Shown here: positions 15,622-31,209 of the stretch, one piece after another
How the letters are laid out: each line of letters opens with the position of its first letter
How positions within the stretch are numbered: position 1 is the stretch's first letter
NCBI RefSeq assembly: GCF_050947335.1
Contig: NW_027473477.1
Coordinates: forward strand, 227,145 to 291,144
Reading direction: 5' to 3'
DNA from: Megachile rotundata
Taxonomy: Eukaryota; Arthropoda; Insecta; Hymenoptera; Megachilidae
Length of the DNA stretch: 64,000 nt
Notes under the pieces: model-generated
What the model was told of the DNA's origin: nothing
Databases searched by the model: none
The model's input: the letters and a program-made list of their open reading frames with translations, nothing else
Translations under genes and position numbers: made by a program

Positions 15622-18600
15622 TACTTACTACTCTTATTATTATGAATCTAACTCATATTATTAAGCATATTATGCAGATACGATCGATAGAACTACAATT
15701 ACTATACTTATTACACTCACTATTATCAATCTAACTCATATTATTAACAATATTATGCAGATATGATCGATAGCACGACATTTACTATACTTATTACTCT
15801 TATTATTATCAACCTAACTCATATTATTAGCCATATTATGCTTATATGATCGATAGAACGACAATTCCTATGCTTATTATTCTTATTTTTATCAACCTAA
15901 CTCATATTATTAGCCATATTATGCTTAAATGATCGATAGACCGACAATTACTATACTTATTACTATTATTATTATCAATCTTACTCATATTATTAGCCAT
16001 ATTATGCTTATATGATCGATAGAACGACAATTACTATACTTATTACTCTTATTATTATCAATCTAACTCATATTATTAGCCATATTATGCAGATATGATC
16101 GATAGAACGACAATTACTATACTTATTACACTCACTATTATCAATCTAACTCATATTATTAACAATATTATGCAGATATGATCGATAGCACGACATTTAC
16201 TATACTTATTACTCTTATTATTATCAACCTAACTCATATTATTAGCCATATTATGCTTATATGATCGATAGAACGACAATTACTATACTTATTATTCTTA
16301 TTTTTATCAACCTAACTCATATTATTAGCCATATTATGCTTAAATGATCGATAGACCGACAATTACTATACTTATTACTCTTATTGTTATGAATGTAACT
16401 CATATTATTAACCATATTATGCAGATACGATCGATAGAACTACAATCACTGTACTCATTACTCTTATTATTATCAATCTAACTCATATTATTAGCCATAT
16501 TATGCTTAAATGATCGATAGAACAACAATTACTATACTCATTACTCGTATTATTATCAATCTAACTCATATTTTTAGCCGTATTATGCTTATATGATCGA
16601 TAGAACGACAATTACTATAAATATTACTATTATTATTATCAATCTTACTCATATTATTAGCCATATTATGCTTATATGATCGATAGAACGACAATTACTA
16701 TACTTATTACTCTTATTATTATCAATCTAACTCATATTATTAGCCATATTATGCTTATATGATCGATAGGACGACAATTAATATACTTATTACTCTTATT
16801 ATTATCAATCTAACTCATATTCCCAGCCATATTATGCTTAAATGATCGATAGAACGACAATTACTATACTTATTACTCTTATTATTATCAATCTATCTCA
16901 TATTATTAGCCATATTATGCTTATATGATCGATAGAACGACAATTACTATACTCACTACTCTTATTATTATCGATCTAACTCATACTATTAGCCATATTA
17001 TGCTTATATTATCGATAGAACGACAATTACTGTACTTATTACTGTTATTATTATCAATTTAACTCATATTATTAGCCATATTATGCTTAAATGATAGATA
17101 GAACGACAATTACTATACTTATTACTATTATTATTATCAATCTTACTCATATTATTAGCTATATTATGCATATATGATCGATAGAACGACAATTACTGTA
17201 CATATTACTCTTATCATTATCGATCTAACTCATATTATTAGCCATATTATGCTTATATTATCGATAGAACGACAATTACTGTACTTATTACTGTTATTAT
17301 TATCAATCTAACTCATATTATTAGCCATATTATGCATATATGATCGATAGAACGACAATTACTGTACTTATTACTCTTATCATTATCGATCTAACTCATA
17401 TTATTAGCCGTATTATGCTTATATGATCGATAGAACGACAATTACTATACTCACTACTCCTACTATTATCAACCTAACTCATATTATTAGCCATATTATG
17501 CTTAAATGATCGATAGAACGACAATTACTATACTTATTACTCTTATTATTATCAATCTAACTCATATTATTAGCCGTATTATGCTTAAATGATCGATAGA
17601 ACGACAATTACTATACTTATTACACTTATTATTATCAATCTAACTCATATTATTAGCCATATTATGCTTATATGATCGACAGAACGACAATTGCTATACT
17701 TATTATTCTTATTTTTATCAACCTAACTCATATTACTACCCATATTATGCTTAAATGATCGATAGAACGACAATTACTATACTTATTACTCTTATTATTA
17801 TGAATCTAACTCATATTATTAACAATATTATGCAGATATGATCGATAGCACGACATTTACTATACTTATTACTCTTATTATTATCAACCTAACTCATATT
17901 ATTAGCCATATTATGCTTATATGATCGATAGAACGACAATTACTATACTTATTATTCTTATTTTTATCAACATATCTCATATTATTAGCCATATTATGCT
18001 TAAATGATCGATAGACCGACAATTACTATACTTATTACTCTTATTGTTATGAATCTAACTCATATTATTAACCATATTATGCAGATACGATCGATAGAAC
18101 TACAATTACTATACTCATTACTCTTATTATTATCAATCTAACTCATATTATTAGCCATATTATGCTTAAATGATCGATAGAACGACAATTACTATACTTA
18201 TTACTATTATTATTATCAATCTTACTCATATTATTAGCTATATTATGCATATATGATCGATAGAACGACAATTACTGTACTTATTACTCTTATTATTATC
18301 AATCTAACTCATATTATTAGCCATATTATGCTTATATGATCGACAGAACGACAATCACTATACTTATTACTGTTATTATTATCAATCTAACTCATATTAT
18401 TAGCCATATTATGCATATGTGATCGATAGAACGACAATTACTATACTTATTACACTTACTATTATCAATCTAACTCATATTATTAGCCATATTATGCATA
18501 TATGATCGATAGAACGACAATTACTGTACTTATTACTCTTATCATTATCGATCTAACTCATATTATTAGCCATATTATGCTTAAATGATCGATAGAACGA

Positions 18601-18956
18601 CAATTACTATACTTATTACTCTTATTGTTATGAATCTAACTCATATTATTAACCATATTATGCAGATACGATCGATAGAACTACAATTACTATACTCATT
18701 ACTCTTATTATTATCAATCTAACTCATATTATTAGCCATATTATGCTTAAATGATCGATAGAACGACAATTACTATACTTATTACTCGTATTATTATCAA
18801 TCTAACTCATATTTTTAGCCGTATTATGGTTATATGATCGATAGAACGACAATTACTATACTTATTACTATTATTATTATCAATCTTACTCATATTATTA
18901 GCCATATTATGCTTATATGATCGATAGAACGACAATTACTATACTTATTACTCTTA
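15622..18956. repeat. Partial third 49-mer copy that runs into the displaced duplication
   Basis: Up to 17,326 this follows copy 2 at +4,067 bp. There it diverges because it keeps three monomers missing from copies 1 and 2. Over 15,238-18,956 it follows 464-4,182 at +14,774 bp. Private changes here include ACTTACTACTC near 15,627, TAGGACGACAATTAATATAC at 16,768, ATTCCCAGCC near 16,821 and ATTACTACCC near 17,734. It ends where CTTACTATAATC appears (18,953). All monomers remain 83 bp and no gene is present. Confidence 0.83.
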
Positions 18957-20667
18957 CTATAATCAATCTAACTCATATTATTAACCATATTATGCAGATA
19001 TGATCGATAGAACTACAATTACTATACTCATTACTCTTATTATTATCAATCTAACTCATATTATTAGGCATATTATGCTTATATTATCGATAGAACGACA
19101 ATTACTGTACTTATTACTCTTATCATTATCAATCTAACTCATATTATTAGCCATATTATGCTTATATGATCGATAGAACGACAATTACTATACTCACTAC
19201 TCCTACTATTATCAACCTAACTCATATTATTAGCCATATTATGCTTAAATGATCGATAGAACGACAATTACTATACTTATTACTCTTATTATTATCAATC
19301 TAACTCATATTATTAGCCGTATTATGCTTAAATGATCGATAGAACGACAATTACTATACTTATTACACTTATTATTATCAATCTAACTCATATTATTAGC
19401 CATATTATGCTTATATGATCGACAGAACGACAATTACTATACTCATTATTCTTATTTTTATCAACCTAACTCATATTATTACCCATATTATGCTTAAATG
19501 ATCGATAGACCGACAATTACTATACTTATTACTCTTATTGTTATGAATCTAACTCATATTATTAACCATATTATGCAGATACGATCGATAGAACTACAAT
19601 TACTATACTCATTACTCTTATTATTATCAATCTAACTCATATTATTAGCCATATTATGCTTAAATGATCGATAGAACGACAATTACTATACTTATTACTC
19701 GTATTATTATCAATCTAACTCATATTTTTAGCCGTATTATGGTTATATGATCGATAGAACGACAATTACTATACTTATTACTATTATTATTATCAATCTT
19801 ACTCATATTATTAGCCGTATTATGCTTAAATGATCGATAGAACGATAATTACTATACTTATTACACTTATTATTATCAATCTAACTCATATTATTAGCCA
19901 TATTATGCTTATATGATCGACAGAACGACAATTACTATACTTATTATTCTTATTTTTATCAACCTAACTCATATTATTACCCATATTATGCTTAAATGAT
20001 CGATAGAACGACAATTACTATACTTATTACTCTTATTATTATGAATCTAACTCATATTATTAACCATATTATGCAGATATGATCGATAGAACTACAATTA
20101 CTATACTCATTACTCTTATTATTATCAATCTAACTCATATTATTAGCCATATTATGCTTATATGATCGATAGAACGACAATTACTGTACTTATTACTCTT
20201 ATCATTATCGATCTAACTCATATTATTAGCCATATTATGCTTATATAATCGATAGAACGACAATTACTATACTTATTACTCTTATTATTATCAATCTAAC
20301 TCATATTATTAGCCATATTATGCAGATATGATCGATAGAACGACAATTACTATACTTATTACACTCACTATTATCAATCTAACTCATATTATTAACAATA
20401 TTATGCAGATACGATCGATAGAACTACAATTACTATACTCATTACTCTTATTACTATCAATCTAACTCATATTATTAGCCATATTATGCTTAAATGATCG
20501 ATAGAACGACAATTACTATACTCATTACTCGTATTATTATCAATCTAACTCATATTTTTAGCCGTATTATGCTTATATGATCGATAGAACGACAATTACT
20601 ATACTTATTACTATTATTATTATCAATCTTACTCATATTATTAGCCGTATTATGCTTATATGATCGA
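18957..20667. repeat. Family I to family II transition
   Basis: About 20 monomers. The left part keeps family I tags: CTTACTATAATC, ATTAGGCAT, CTCCTACTATT near 19,201, and TTATGGTTATATG near 19,738. At about 19,846 the ACGATAATTAC variant makes its first appearance. It later accompanies family II copies at 24,902, 32,373, 38,765 and 46,983. The GCGAATTTG, CATATGATG and ACTGTTGTT/AGTCAT tags are absent up to here and present from 20,737 on, so the class inventory changes close to 20.5 kb. No indel marks the change. Confidence 0.75.
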
Positions 20668-22327
20668 TAGAACGACAATTACTATACTTATTACTCTTAT
20701 TATTATCAATCTAACTCATATTATTAACCATATTATGCGAATTTGATCGATAGAACGACAATTACTATACTTATTACTCTTATTATTATCAATCTAACTC
20801 ATATTATTAGCCATATTATGCTTATATGATCGATAGAACGACAATTACTATACTTATTACTCTTATTATTATCGATCTAACTCATATTACCAGCCATATG
20901 ATGCTTAAATGATCGATAGAACGACAATTACTATACTTATTACTCTTATTATTATCAATCTATCTCATATTATTAGCCATATTATGCTTATATGATCGAT
21001 AGAACGACAATTACTATACTCACTACTCTTATTATTATCGATCTAACTCATATTATTAGCCATATTATGCTTATATTATCGATAGAACGACAATTACTGT
21101 ACTTATTACTGTTATTATTATCAATTTAACTCATATTATTAGCCATATTATGCTTAAATGATCGATAGAACGACAATTACTATACTTATTACTATTACTA
21201 TTATCAATCTAACTCATATTATTAGCCATATTATGCTTATATGATCGATAGAACGACAATTACTATACTCACTACTCTTACTATTATCAACCTAACTCAT
21301 ATTATTAGCCATATTATGCTTAAATGATCGATAGAACGACAATTACTATACTTATTACTATTATTATTATCAATCTTACTCATATTATTAGCCATATTAT
21401 GCATATATGATCGATAGGACGACAATTACTGTACTTATTACTCTTATTATTATCAACCTAACTCATATTATTAGCCATATTATGCTTATATTATCGATAG
21501 AACGACAATTAATGTACTTATTACTGTTGTTATTATCAATCTAACTCATATTATTAGTCATATTATGCATATATGATCGATAGAACGACAATTACTATAC
21601 TTATTACACTTACTATTATCAATCTAACTCATATTATTAGCCATATTATGCTTATATGATCGATAGAACGACAATTACTATACTCACTACTCTTACTATT
21701 ATCAACCTAACTCATATTATTAGCCATATTATGCATAAATGATCGATAGAACGACAATTACTATACTTATTACTCTTATTATTATGAATCTAACTCATAT
21801 TATTAGCCATATTATGCTTATATGATCGATAGAACGACAATTACTATACTTATTACTCTTATTATTATCAATCTAACTCATATTATTAGCCATATTATGC
21901 AGATATGATCGATAGAACGACAATTACTATACTTATTACACTCACTATTATCAATCTAACTCATATTATTAACAATATTATGCAGATACGATCGATAGAA
22001 CTACAATTACTATACTCATTACTCTTATTATTATCAATCTAACTCATATTATTAGCCATATTATGCTTAAATGATCGATAGAACGACAATTACTATACTC
22101 ATTACTCGTATTATTATCAATCTAACTCATATTTTTAGCCGTATTATGCTTATATGATCGATAGAACGACAATTACTATACTTATTACTATTATTATTAT
22201 CAATCTTACTCATATTATTAGCCGTATTATGCATATATGATCGATAGAACGACAATTACTATACTTATTACTCTTATTATTATCAATCTAACTCATATTA
22301 TTAACCATATTATGCGAATTTGATCGA

Positions 22328-22493
22328 TAGAACGACAATTACTATACTTATTACTATTATTATTATCAATCTTACTCATATTATTAGCCGTATTATGCTT
22401 ATATGATCGATAGAACGACAATTACTATACTTATTACTCTTATTATTATCAATCTAACTCATATTATTAACCATATTATGCGAATTTGATCGA
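22328..22493 (+). repeat. Two-monomer tandem duplication inside the HOR
   Basis: Monomers 18 (CAATCTTAC, AGCCGT) and 19 (AACCAT, GCGAATTTG) of the 19-mer occur twice in succession, so GCGAATTTG lies at both 22,314 and 22,480 (166 bp apart). This extra pair turns the TAGGACG-to-TAGGACG interval (21,415 to 23,158) into 21 monomers rather than 19. The two copies of monomer 18 differ at the 3' end: GCATATATG in the first (ending near 22,244), GCTTATATG in the second (near 22,400). Confidence 0.85.
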
Positions 22494-24070
22494 TAGAACG
22501 ACAATTACTATACTTATTACTCTTATTATTATCAATCTAACTCATATTATTAGCCATATTATGCTTATATGATCGATAGAACGACAATTACTATACTTAT
22601 TACTCTTATTATTATCGATCTAACTCATATTACCAGCCATATGATGCTTAAATGATCGATAGAACGACAATTACTATACTTATTACTCTTATTATTATCA
22701 ATCTATCTCATATTATTAGCCATATTATGCTTATATGATCGATAGAACGACAATTACTATACTCACTACTCTTATTATTATCGATCTAACTCATATTATT
22801 AGCCATATTATGCTTATATTATCGATAGAACGACAATTACTGTACTTATTACTGTTATTATTATCAATTTAACTCATATTATTAGCCATATTATGCTTAA
22901 ATGATCGATAGAACGACAATTACTATACTTATTACTATTACTATTATCAATCTAACTCATATTATTAGCCATATTATGCTTATATGATCGATAGAACGAC
23001 AATTACTATACTCACTACTCTTACTATTATCAACCTAACTCATATTATTAGCCATATTATGCTTAAATGATCGATAGAACGACAATTACTATACTTATTA
23101 CTATTATTATTATCAATCTTACTCATATTATTAGCCATATTATGCATATATGATCGATAGGACGACAATTACTGTACTTATTACTCTTATTATTATCAAC
23201 CTAACTCATATTATTAGCCATATTATGCTTATATTATCGATAGAACGACAATTAATGTACTTATTACTGTTGTTATTATCAATCTAACTCATATTATTAG
23301 TCATATTATGCATATATGATCGATAGAACGACAATTACTATACTTATTACACTTACTATTATCAATCTAACTCATATTATTAGCCATATTATGCTTATAT
23401 GATCGATAGAACGACAATTACTATACTCACTACTCTTACTATTATCAACCTAACTCATATTATTAGCCATATTATGCTTAAATGATCGATAGAACGACAA
23501 TTACTATACTTATTACTCTTATTATTATGAATCTAACTCATATTATTAGCCATATTATGCTTATATGATCGATAGAACGACAATTACTATACTTATTACT
23601 CTTATTATTATCAATCTAACTCATATTATTAGCCATATTATGCAGATATGATCGATAGAACGACAATTACTATACTTATTACACTCACTATTATCAATCT
23701 AACTCATATTATTAACAATATTATGCAGATACGATCGATAGAACTACAATTACTATACTCATTACTCTTATTATTATCAATCTAACTCATATTATTAGCC
23801 ATATTATGCTTAAATGATCGATAGAACGGCAATTACTATACTCATTACTCGTATTATTATCAATCTAACTCATATTTTTAGCCGTATTATGCTTATATGA
23901 TCGATAGAACGACAATTACTATACTTATTACTATTATTATTATCAATCTTACTCATATTATTAGCCGTATTATGCATATATGATCGATAGAACGACAATT
24001 ACTATACTTATTACTCTTATTATTATCAATCTAACTCATATTATTAACCATATTATGCGAATTTGATCGA
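22494..24070 (+). repeat. Canonical 19-monomer HOR unit (1,577 bp), type copy
   Basis: Nineteen 83-bp monomers with these tags, in order: 1 plain; 2 ATTACCAGCC with CATATGATG; 3 CAATCTATCTC; 4 CTCACTACTC with ATCGATC; 5 ACTGTT with CAATTTAAC; 6 ACTATTACTATT; 7 CTCACTACTCTTACTATT; 8 CAATCTTAC with GCATATATG; 9 TAGGACG; 10 TAATGTAC, ACTGTTGTT, AGTCAT; 11 ACACTTACTATT; 12 a near twin of 7; 13 TTATGAATC; 14 GCAGATATG; 15 ACACTCACTATT with AACAAT; 16 AACTAC; 17 ACTCGTATT with ATTTTTAGCCGT; 18 CAATCTTAC with AGCCGT; 19 AACCAT with GCGAATTTG. Monomers 2, 5, 7, 12 and 16 share the GCTTAAATG 3' end, which matters for the contraction variants. One private change is GAACGGCAA at 23,825. Confidence 0.9.
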
Positions 24071-24651
24071 TAGAACGACAATTACTATACTTATTACTCT
24101 TATTATTATCAATCTAACTCATATTATTAGCCATATTATGCTTATATGATCGATAGAACGACAATTACTATACTTATTACTCTTATTATTATCAATCTAA
24201 CTCATATTACCAGCCATATGATGCTTAAATGATCGATAGAACGACAATTACTATACTTATTACTCTTATTATTATCAATCTATCTCATATTATTAGCCAT
24301 ATTATGCTTATATGATCGATAGAACGACAATTACTATACTCACTACTCTTATTATTATCGATCTAACTCATATTATTAGCCATATTATGCTTATATTATC
24401 GATAGAACGACAATTACTGTACTTATTACTGTTATTATTATCAATTTAACTCATATTATTAGCCATATTATGCTTAAATGATCGATAGAACGACAATTAC
24501 TATACTTATTACTATTACTATTATCAATCTAACTCATATTATTAGCCATATTATGCTTATATGATCGATAGAACGACAATTACTATACTCACTACTCTTG
24601 CTATTATCAACCTAACTCATATTATTAGCCATATTATGCTTAAATGATCGA

Positions 24652-24902
24652 TAGAACGACAATTACTATACTTATTACTATTATTATTATCAACCTAACT
24701 CATATTATTAGCCATATTATGCTTAAATGATCGATAGAACGACAATTACTATACTTATTACTCTTATTATTATGAATCTAACTCATATTATTAAGCATAT
24801 TATGCAGATACGATACGATAGAACTACAATTACTATACTTGTTACTCTTATTATTATCAATCTAACTCATATTATTAGCCGTATTATGCTTAAATGATCG
24901 AT
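24652..24902 (+). repeat. Chimeric monomer 8/12 followed by the first +1-bp monomer
   Basis: The monomer at 24,652-24,734 begins like HOR monomer 8 (CTATTATTATTATC) but ends like monomer 12 (CAACC and GCTTAAATG), so monomers 9-11 and parts of 8 and 12 are missing. The next monomer (24,735-24,818) is the TTATGAATC class with AAGCAT. It ends GCAGATACGATACGATAG, one base longer than the usual GATACGATCGATAG. The monomer at 24,902 then carries ACGATAATTAC. This trio of tags is inherited together at later positions. Confidence 0.82.
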
Positions 24903-27900
24903 AGAACGATAATTACTATACTTATTACACTTATTATTATCAATCTAACTCATATTATTAGCCATATTATGCTTATATGATCGACAGAACGACAATTACT
25001 ATACTTATTATTCTTATTTTTATCAACCTAACTCATATTATTACCCATATTATGCTTAAATGATCGATAGAACGACAATTACTATACTTATTACTCTTAT
25101 TATTATGAATCTAACTCATATTATTAACCATATTATGCAGATATGATCGATAGAACTACAATTACTATACTCATTACTCTTATTATTATCAATCTAACTC
25201 ATATTATTAGCCATATTATGCTTATATGATCGATAGAACGACAATTACTGTACTTATTACTCTTATCATTATCGATCTAACTCATATTATTAGCCATATT
25301 ATGCTTATATGATCGATAGAACGACAATTACTATACTTATTACTCTTATTATTATCAATCTAACTCATATTATTAGCCATATTATGCAGATATGATCGAT
25401 AGAACGACAATTACTATACTTATTACACTCACTATTATCAATCTAACTCATATTATTAACAATATTATGCAGATACGATCGATAGAACTACAATTACTAT
25501 ACTCATTACTCTTATTACTATCAATCTAACTCATATTATTAGCCATATTATGCTTAAATGATCGATAGAACGACAATTACTATACTCATTACTCGTATTA
25601 TTATCAATCTAACTCATATTTTTAGCCGTATTATGCTTATATGATCGATAGAACGACAATTACTATACTTATTACTATTATTATTATCAATCTTACTCAT
25701 ATTATTAGCCGTATTATGCTTATATGATCGATTGAACGACAATTACTATACTTATTACTCTTATTATTATCAATCTAACTCATATTATTAACCATATTAT
25801 GCGAATTTGATCGATAGAACGACAATTACTATACTTATTACTCTTATTATTATCAATCTAACTCATATTACCAGCCATATGATGCTTAAATGATCGATAG
25901 AACGACAATTACTATACTTATTACTCTTATTATTATCAATCTATCTCATATTATTAGCCATATTATGCTTATATGATCGATAGAACGACAATTACTATAC
26001 TCACTACTCTTATTATTATCGATCTAACTCATATTATTAGCCATATTATGCTTATATTATCGATAGAACGACAATTACTGTACTTATTACTGTTATTATT
26101 ATCAACTTAACTCATATTATTAGCCATATTATGCTTAAATGATCGATAGAACGACAATTACTATACTTATTACTATTACTATTATCAATCTAACTCATAT
26201 TATTAGCCATATTATGCTTATATGATCGATAGAACGACAATTACTATACTCACTACTCTTACTATTATCAACCTAACTCATATTATTAGCCATATTATGC
26301 TTAAATGATCGATAGAACGACAATTACTATACTTATTACTATTATTATTATCAATCTTACTCATATTATTAGCCATATTATGCATATATGATCGATAGGA
26401 CGACAATTACTGTACTTATTACTCTTATTATTATCAACCTAACTCATATTATTAGCCATATTATGCTTATATTATCGATAGAACGACAATTAATGTACTT
26501 ATTACTGTTGTTATTATCAATCTAACTCATATTATTAGTCATATTATGCATATATGATCGATAGAACGACAATTACTATACTTATTACACTTACTATTAT
26601 CAATCTAACTCATATTATTAGCCATATTATGCTTATATGATCGATAGAACGACAATTACTGTACTTATTACTCTTATCATTATCGATCTAACTCATATTA
26701 TTAGCCATATTATGCTTATATAATCGATAGAACGACAATTACTATACTTATTACTCTTATTATTATCAATCTAACTCATATTATTAGCCATATTATGCAG
26801 ATATGATCGATAGAACGACAATTACTATACTTATTACTCTTATTATTATCAATCTAACTCATATTATTAGCCATATTATGCAGATATGATCGATAGAACG
26901 ACAATTACTATACTTATTACACTCACTATTATCAATCTAACTCATATTATTAACAATATTATGCAGATACGATCGATAGAACTACAATTACTATACTCAT
27001 TACTCTTATTACTATCAATCTAACTCATATTATTAGCCATATTATGCTTAAATGATCGATAGAACGACAATTACTATACTCATTACTCGTATTATTATCA
27101 ATCTAACTCATATTTTTAGCCGTATTATGCTTATATGATCGATAGAACGACAATTACTATACTTATTACTATTATTATTATCAATCTTACTCATATTATT
27201 AGCCGTATTATGCTTATATGATCGATTGAACGACAATTACTATACTTATTACTCTTATTATTATCAATCTAACTCATATTATTAACCATATTATGCGAAT
27301 TTGATCGATAGAACGACAATTACTATACTTATTACTCTTATTATTATCAATCTAACTCATATTATTAGCCATATTATGCTTATATGATCGATAGAACGAC
27401 AATTACTATACTTATTACTCTTATTATTATCAATCTAACTCATATTACCAGCCATATGATGCTTAAATGATCGATAGAACGACAATTACTATACTTATTA
27501 CTCTTATTATTATCAATCTATCTCATATTATTAGCCATATTATGCTTATATGATCGATAGAACGACAATTACTATACTCACTACTCTTATTATTATCGAT
27601 CTAACTCATATTATTAGCCATATTATGCTTATATTATCGATAGAACGACAATTACTGTACCTATTACTGTTATTATTATCAATTTAACTCATATTATTAG
27701 CCATATTATGCTTAAATGATCGATAGAACGACAATTACTATACTTATTACTATTACTATTATCAATCTAACTCATATTATTAGCCATATTATGCTTATAT
27801 GATCGATAGAACGACAATTACTGTACTTATTACTCTTATCATTATCGATCTAACTCATATTATTAGCCATATTATGCTTATATGATCGATAGAACGACAA

Positions 27901-28208
27901 TTACTATACTTATTACTCTTATTATTATCAATCTAACTCATATTATTAACAATATTATGCAGATACGATCGATAGAACTACAATTACTATACTCATTACT
28001 CTTATTATTATCAATCTAACTCATATTATTAACCATATTATGCGAATTTGATCGATAGAACGACAATTACTATACTTATTACTCTTATTATTATCAATCT
28101 AACTCATATTATTAGCCATATTATGCTTATATGATCGATAGAACGACAATTACTATACTTATTACTCTTATTATTATCAATCTAACTCATATTACCAGCC
28201 ATATGATG

Positions 28209-28380
28209 CTTAAATGATCGATAGAACGACAATTACTATACTTATTACTATTACTATTATCAATCTAACTCATATTATTAGCCATATTATGCTTATATGA
28301 TCGATAGAACGACAATTACTATACTCACTACTCTTACTATTATCAACCTAACTCATATTATTAGCCATATTATGCTTAAA
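28209..28380 (+). repeat. Contracted HOR junction, monomer 2 joined to 6
   Basis: The ATTACCAGCC/CATATGATG monomer (class 2, ending GCTTAAATG near 28,214) is followed directly by the ACTATTACTATT monomer (class 6) and then class 7. Classes 3, 4 and 5 are absent. Class 5 also ends GCTTAAATG, so an exchange between the matching 3' ends of monomers 2 and 5 would give this 249-bp deletion without disturbing the 83-bp register. Confidence 0.8.
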
Positions 28381-29632
28381 TGATCGATAGAACGACAATT
28401 ACTATACTTATTACTATTATCATTATCAATCTTACTCATATTATTAGCCATATTATGCATATATGATCGATAGGACGACAATTACTGTACTTATTACTCT
28501 TATTATTATCAACCTAACTCATATTATTAGCCATATTATGCTTATATTATCGATAGAACGACAATTAATGTACTTATTACTGTTGTTATTATCAATCTAA
28601 CTCATATTATTAGTCATATTATGCATATATGATCGATAGAACGACAATTACTATACTTATTACACTTACTATTATCAATCTAACTCATATTATTAGCCAT
28701 ATTATGCTTATATGATCGATAGAACGACAATTACTGTACTTATTACTCTTATCATTATCGATCTAACTCATATTATTAGCCATATTATGCTTATATAATC
28801 GATAGAACGACAATTACTATACTTATTACTCTTATTATTATCAATCTAACTCATATTATTAGCCATATTATGCAGATATGATCGATAGAACGACAATTAC
28901 TATACTTATTACACTCACTATTATCAATCTAACTCATATTATTAACAATATTATGCAGATACGATCGATAGAACTACAATTACTATACTCATTACTCTTA
29001 TTACTATCAATCTAACTCATATTATTAGCCATATTATGCTTAAATGATCGATAGAACGACAATTACTATACTCATTACTCGTATTATTATCAATCTAACT
29101 CATATTTTTAGCCGTATTATGCTTATATGATCGATAGAACGACAATTACTATACTTATTACTATTATTATTATCAATCTTACTCATATTATTAGCCGTAT
29201 TATGCTTATATGATCGATTGAACGACAATTACTATACTTATTACTCTTATTATTATCAATCTAACTCATATTATTAACCATATTATGCGAATTTGATCGA
29301 TAGAACGACAATTACTATACTCATTACTCTTATTACTATCAATCTAACTCATATTATTAGCCATATTATGCTTAAATGATCGATAGAACGACAATTACTA
29401 TACTCATTACTCGTATTATTATCAATCTAACTCATATTTTTAGCCGTATTATGCTTATATGATCGATAGAACGACAATTACTATACTTATTACTATTATT
29501 ATTATCAATCTTACTCATATTATTAGCCGTATTATGCTTATATGATCGATTGAACGACAATTACTATACTTAATACTCTTATTATTATCAATCTAACTCA
29601 TATTATTAACCATATTATGCGAATTTGATCGA

Positions 29633-31209
29633 TAGAACGACAATTACTATACTTATTACTCTTATTATTATCAATCTAACTCATATTATTAGCCATATTA
29701 TGCTTATATGATCGATAGAACGACAATTACTATACTTATTACTCTTATTATTATCAATCTAACTCATATTACCAGCCATATGATGCTTAAATGATCGATA
29801 GAACGACAATTACTATACTTATTACTCTTATTATTATCAATCTATCTCATATTATTAGCCATATTATGCTTATATGATCGATAGAACGACAATTACTATA
29901 CTCACTACTCTTATTATTATCGATCTAACTCATATTATTAGCCATATTATGCTTATATTATCGATAGAACGACAATTACTGTACTTATTACTGTTATTAT
30001 TATCAATTTAACTCATATTATTAGCCATATTATGCTTAAATGATCGATAGAACGACAATTACTATACTTATTACTATTACTATTATCAATCTAACTCATA
30101 TTATTAGCCATATTATGCTTATATGATCGATAGAACGACAATTACTATACTCACTACTCTTACTATTATCAACCTAACTCATATTATTAGCCATATTATG
30201 CTTAAATGATCGATAGAACGACAATTACTATACTTATTACTATTATTATTATCAATCTTACTCATATTATTAGCCATATTATGCATATATGATCGATAGG
30301 ACGACAATTACTGTACTTATTACTCTTATTATTATCAACCTAACTCATATTATTAGCCATATTATGCTTATATTATCGATAGAACGACAATTAATGTACT
30401 TATTACTGTTGTTATTATCAATCTAACTCATATTATTAGTCATATTATGCATATATGATCGATAGAACGACAATTACTATACTTATTACACTTACTATTA
30501 TCAATCTAACTCATATTATTAGCCATATTATGCTTATATGAGCGATAGAACGACAATTACTATACTCACTACTCTTACTATTATCAACCTAACTCATATT
30601 ATTAGCCATATTATGCTTAAATGATCGATAGAACGACAATTACTATACTTATTACTCTTATTATTATGAATCTAACTCATATTATTAGCCATATTATGCT
30701 TATATGATCGATAGAACGACAATTACTATACTTATTACTCTTATTATTATCAATCTAACTCATATTATTAGCCATATTATGCAGATATGATCGATAGAAC
30801 GACAATTACTATACTTATTACACTCACTATTATCAATCTAACTCATATTATTAACAATATTATGCAGATACGATCGATAGAACTACGATTACTATACTCA
30901 TTACTCTTATTATTATCAATCTAACTCATATTATTAGCCATATTATGCTTAAATGATCGATAGAACGACAATTACTATACTCATTACTCGTATTATTATC
31001 AATCTAACTCATATTTTTAGCCGTATTATGCTTATATGATCGATAGAACGACAATTACTATACTTATTACTATTATTATTATCAATCTTACTCATATTAT
31101 TAGCCGTATTATGCTTATATGATCGATAGAACGACAATTACTATACTTATTACTCTTATTATTATCAATCTAACTCATATTATTAACCATATTATGCGAA
31201 TTTGATCGA
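29633..31209 (+). repeat. Second intact canonical 19-monomer unit
   Basis: Bounded by GCGAATTTG at 29,619 and 31,196 (1,577 bp). The class order matches the type unit at 22,494-24,070, with TAGGACG at 30,297. Private changes are GAGCGATAG near 30,541 and ACTACGATT near 30,885. The four monomers before it (29,301-29,632) repeat classes 16-19, giving GCGAATTTG at 29,287 and 29,619. One of those carries ATTAATACTC near 29,571 in place of TTATTACTC. Confidence 0.85.

Noticed and set aside
16760..16790. TAGGACGACA at 16,768 as an early copy of family II class 9.
   Set aside because: The rest of the monomer (TTAATATAC, CTTATTATTATC) is the ordinary family I class seen at 1,993 and 12,701. It is an independent A-to-G change.
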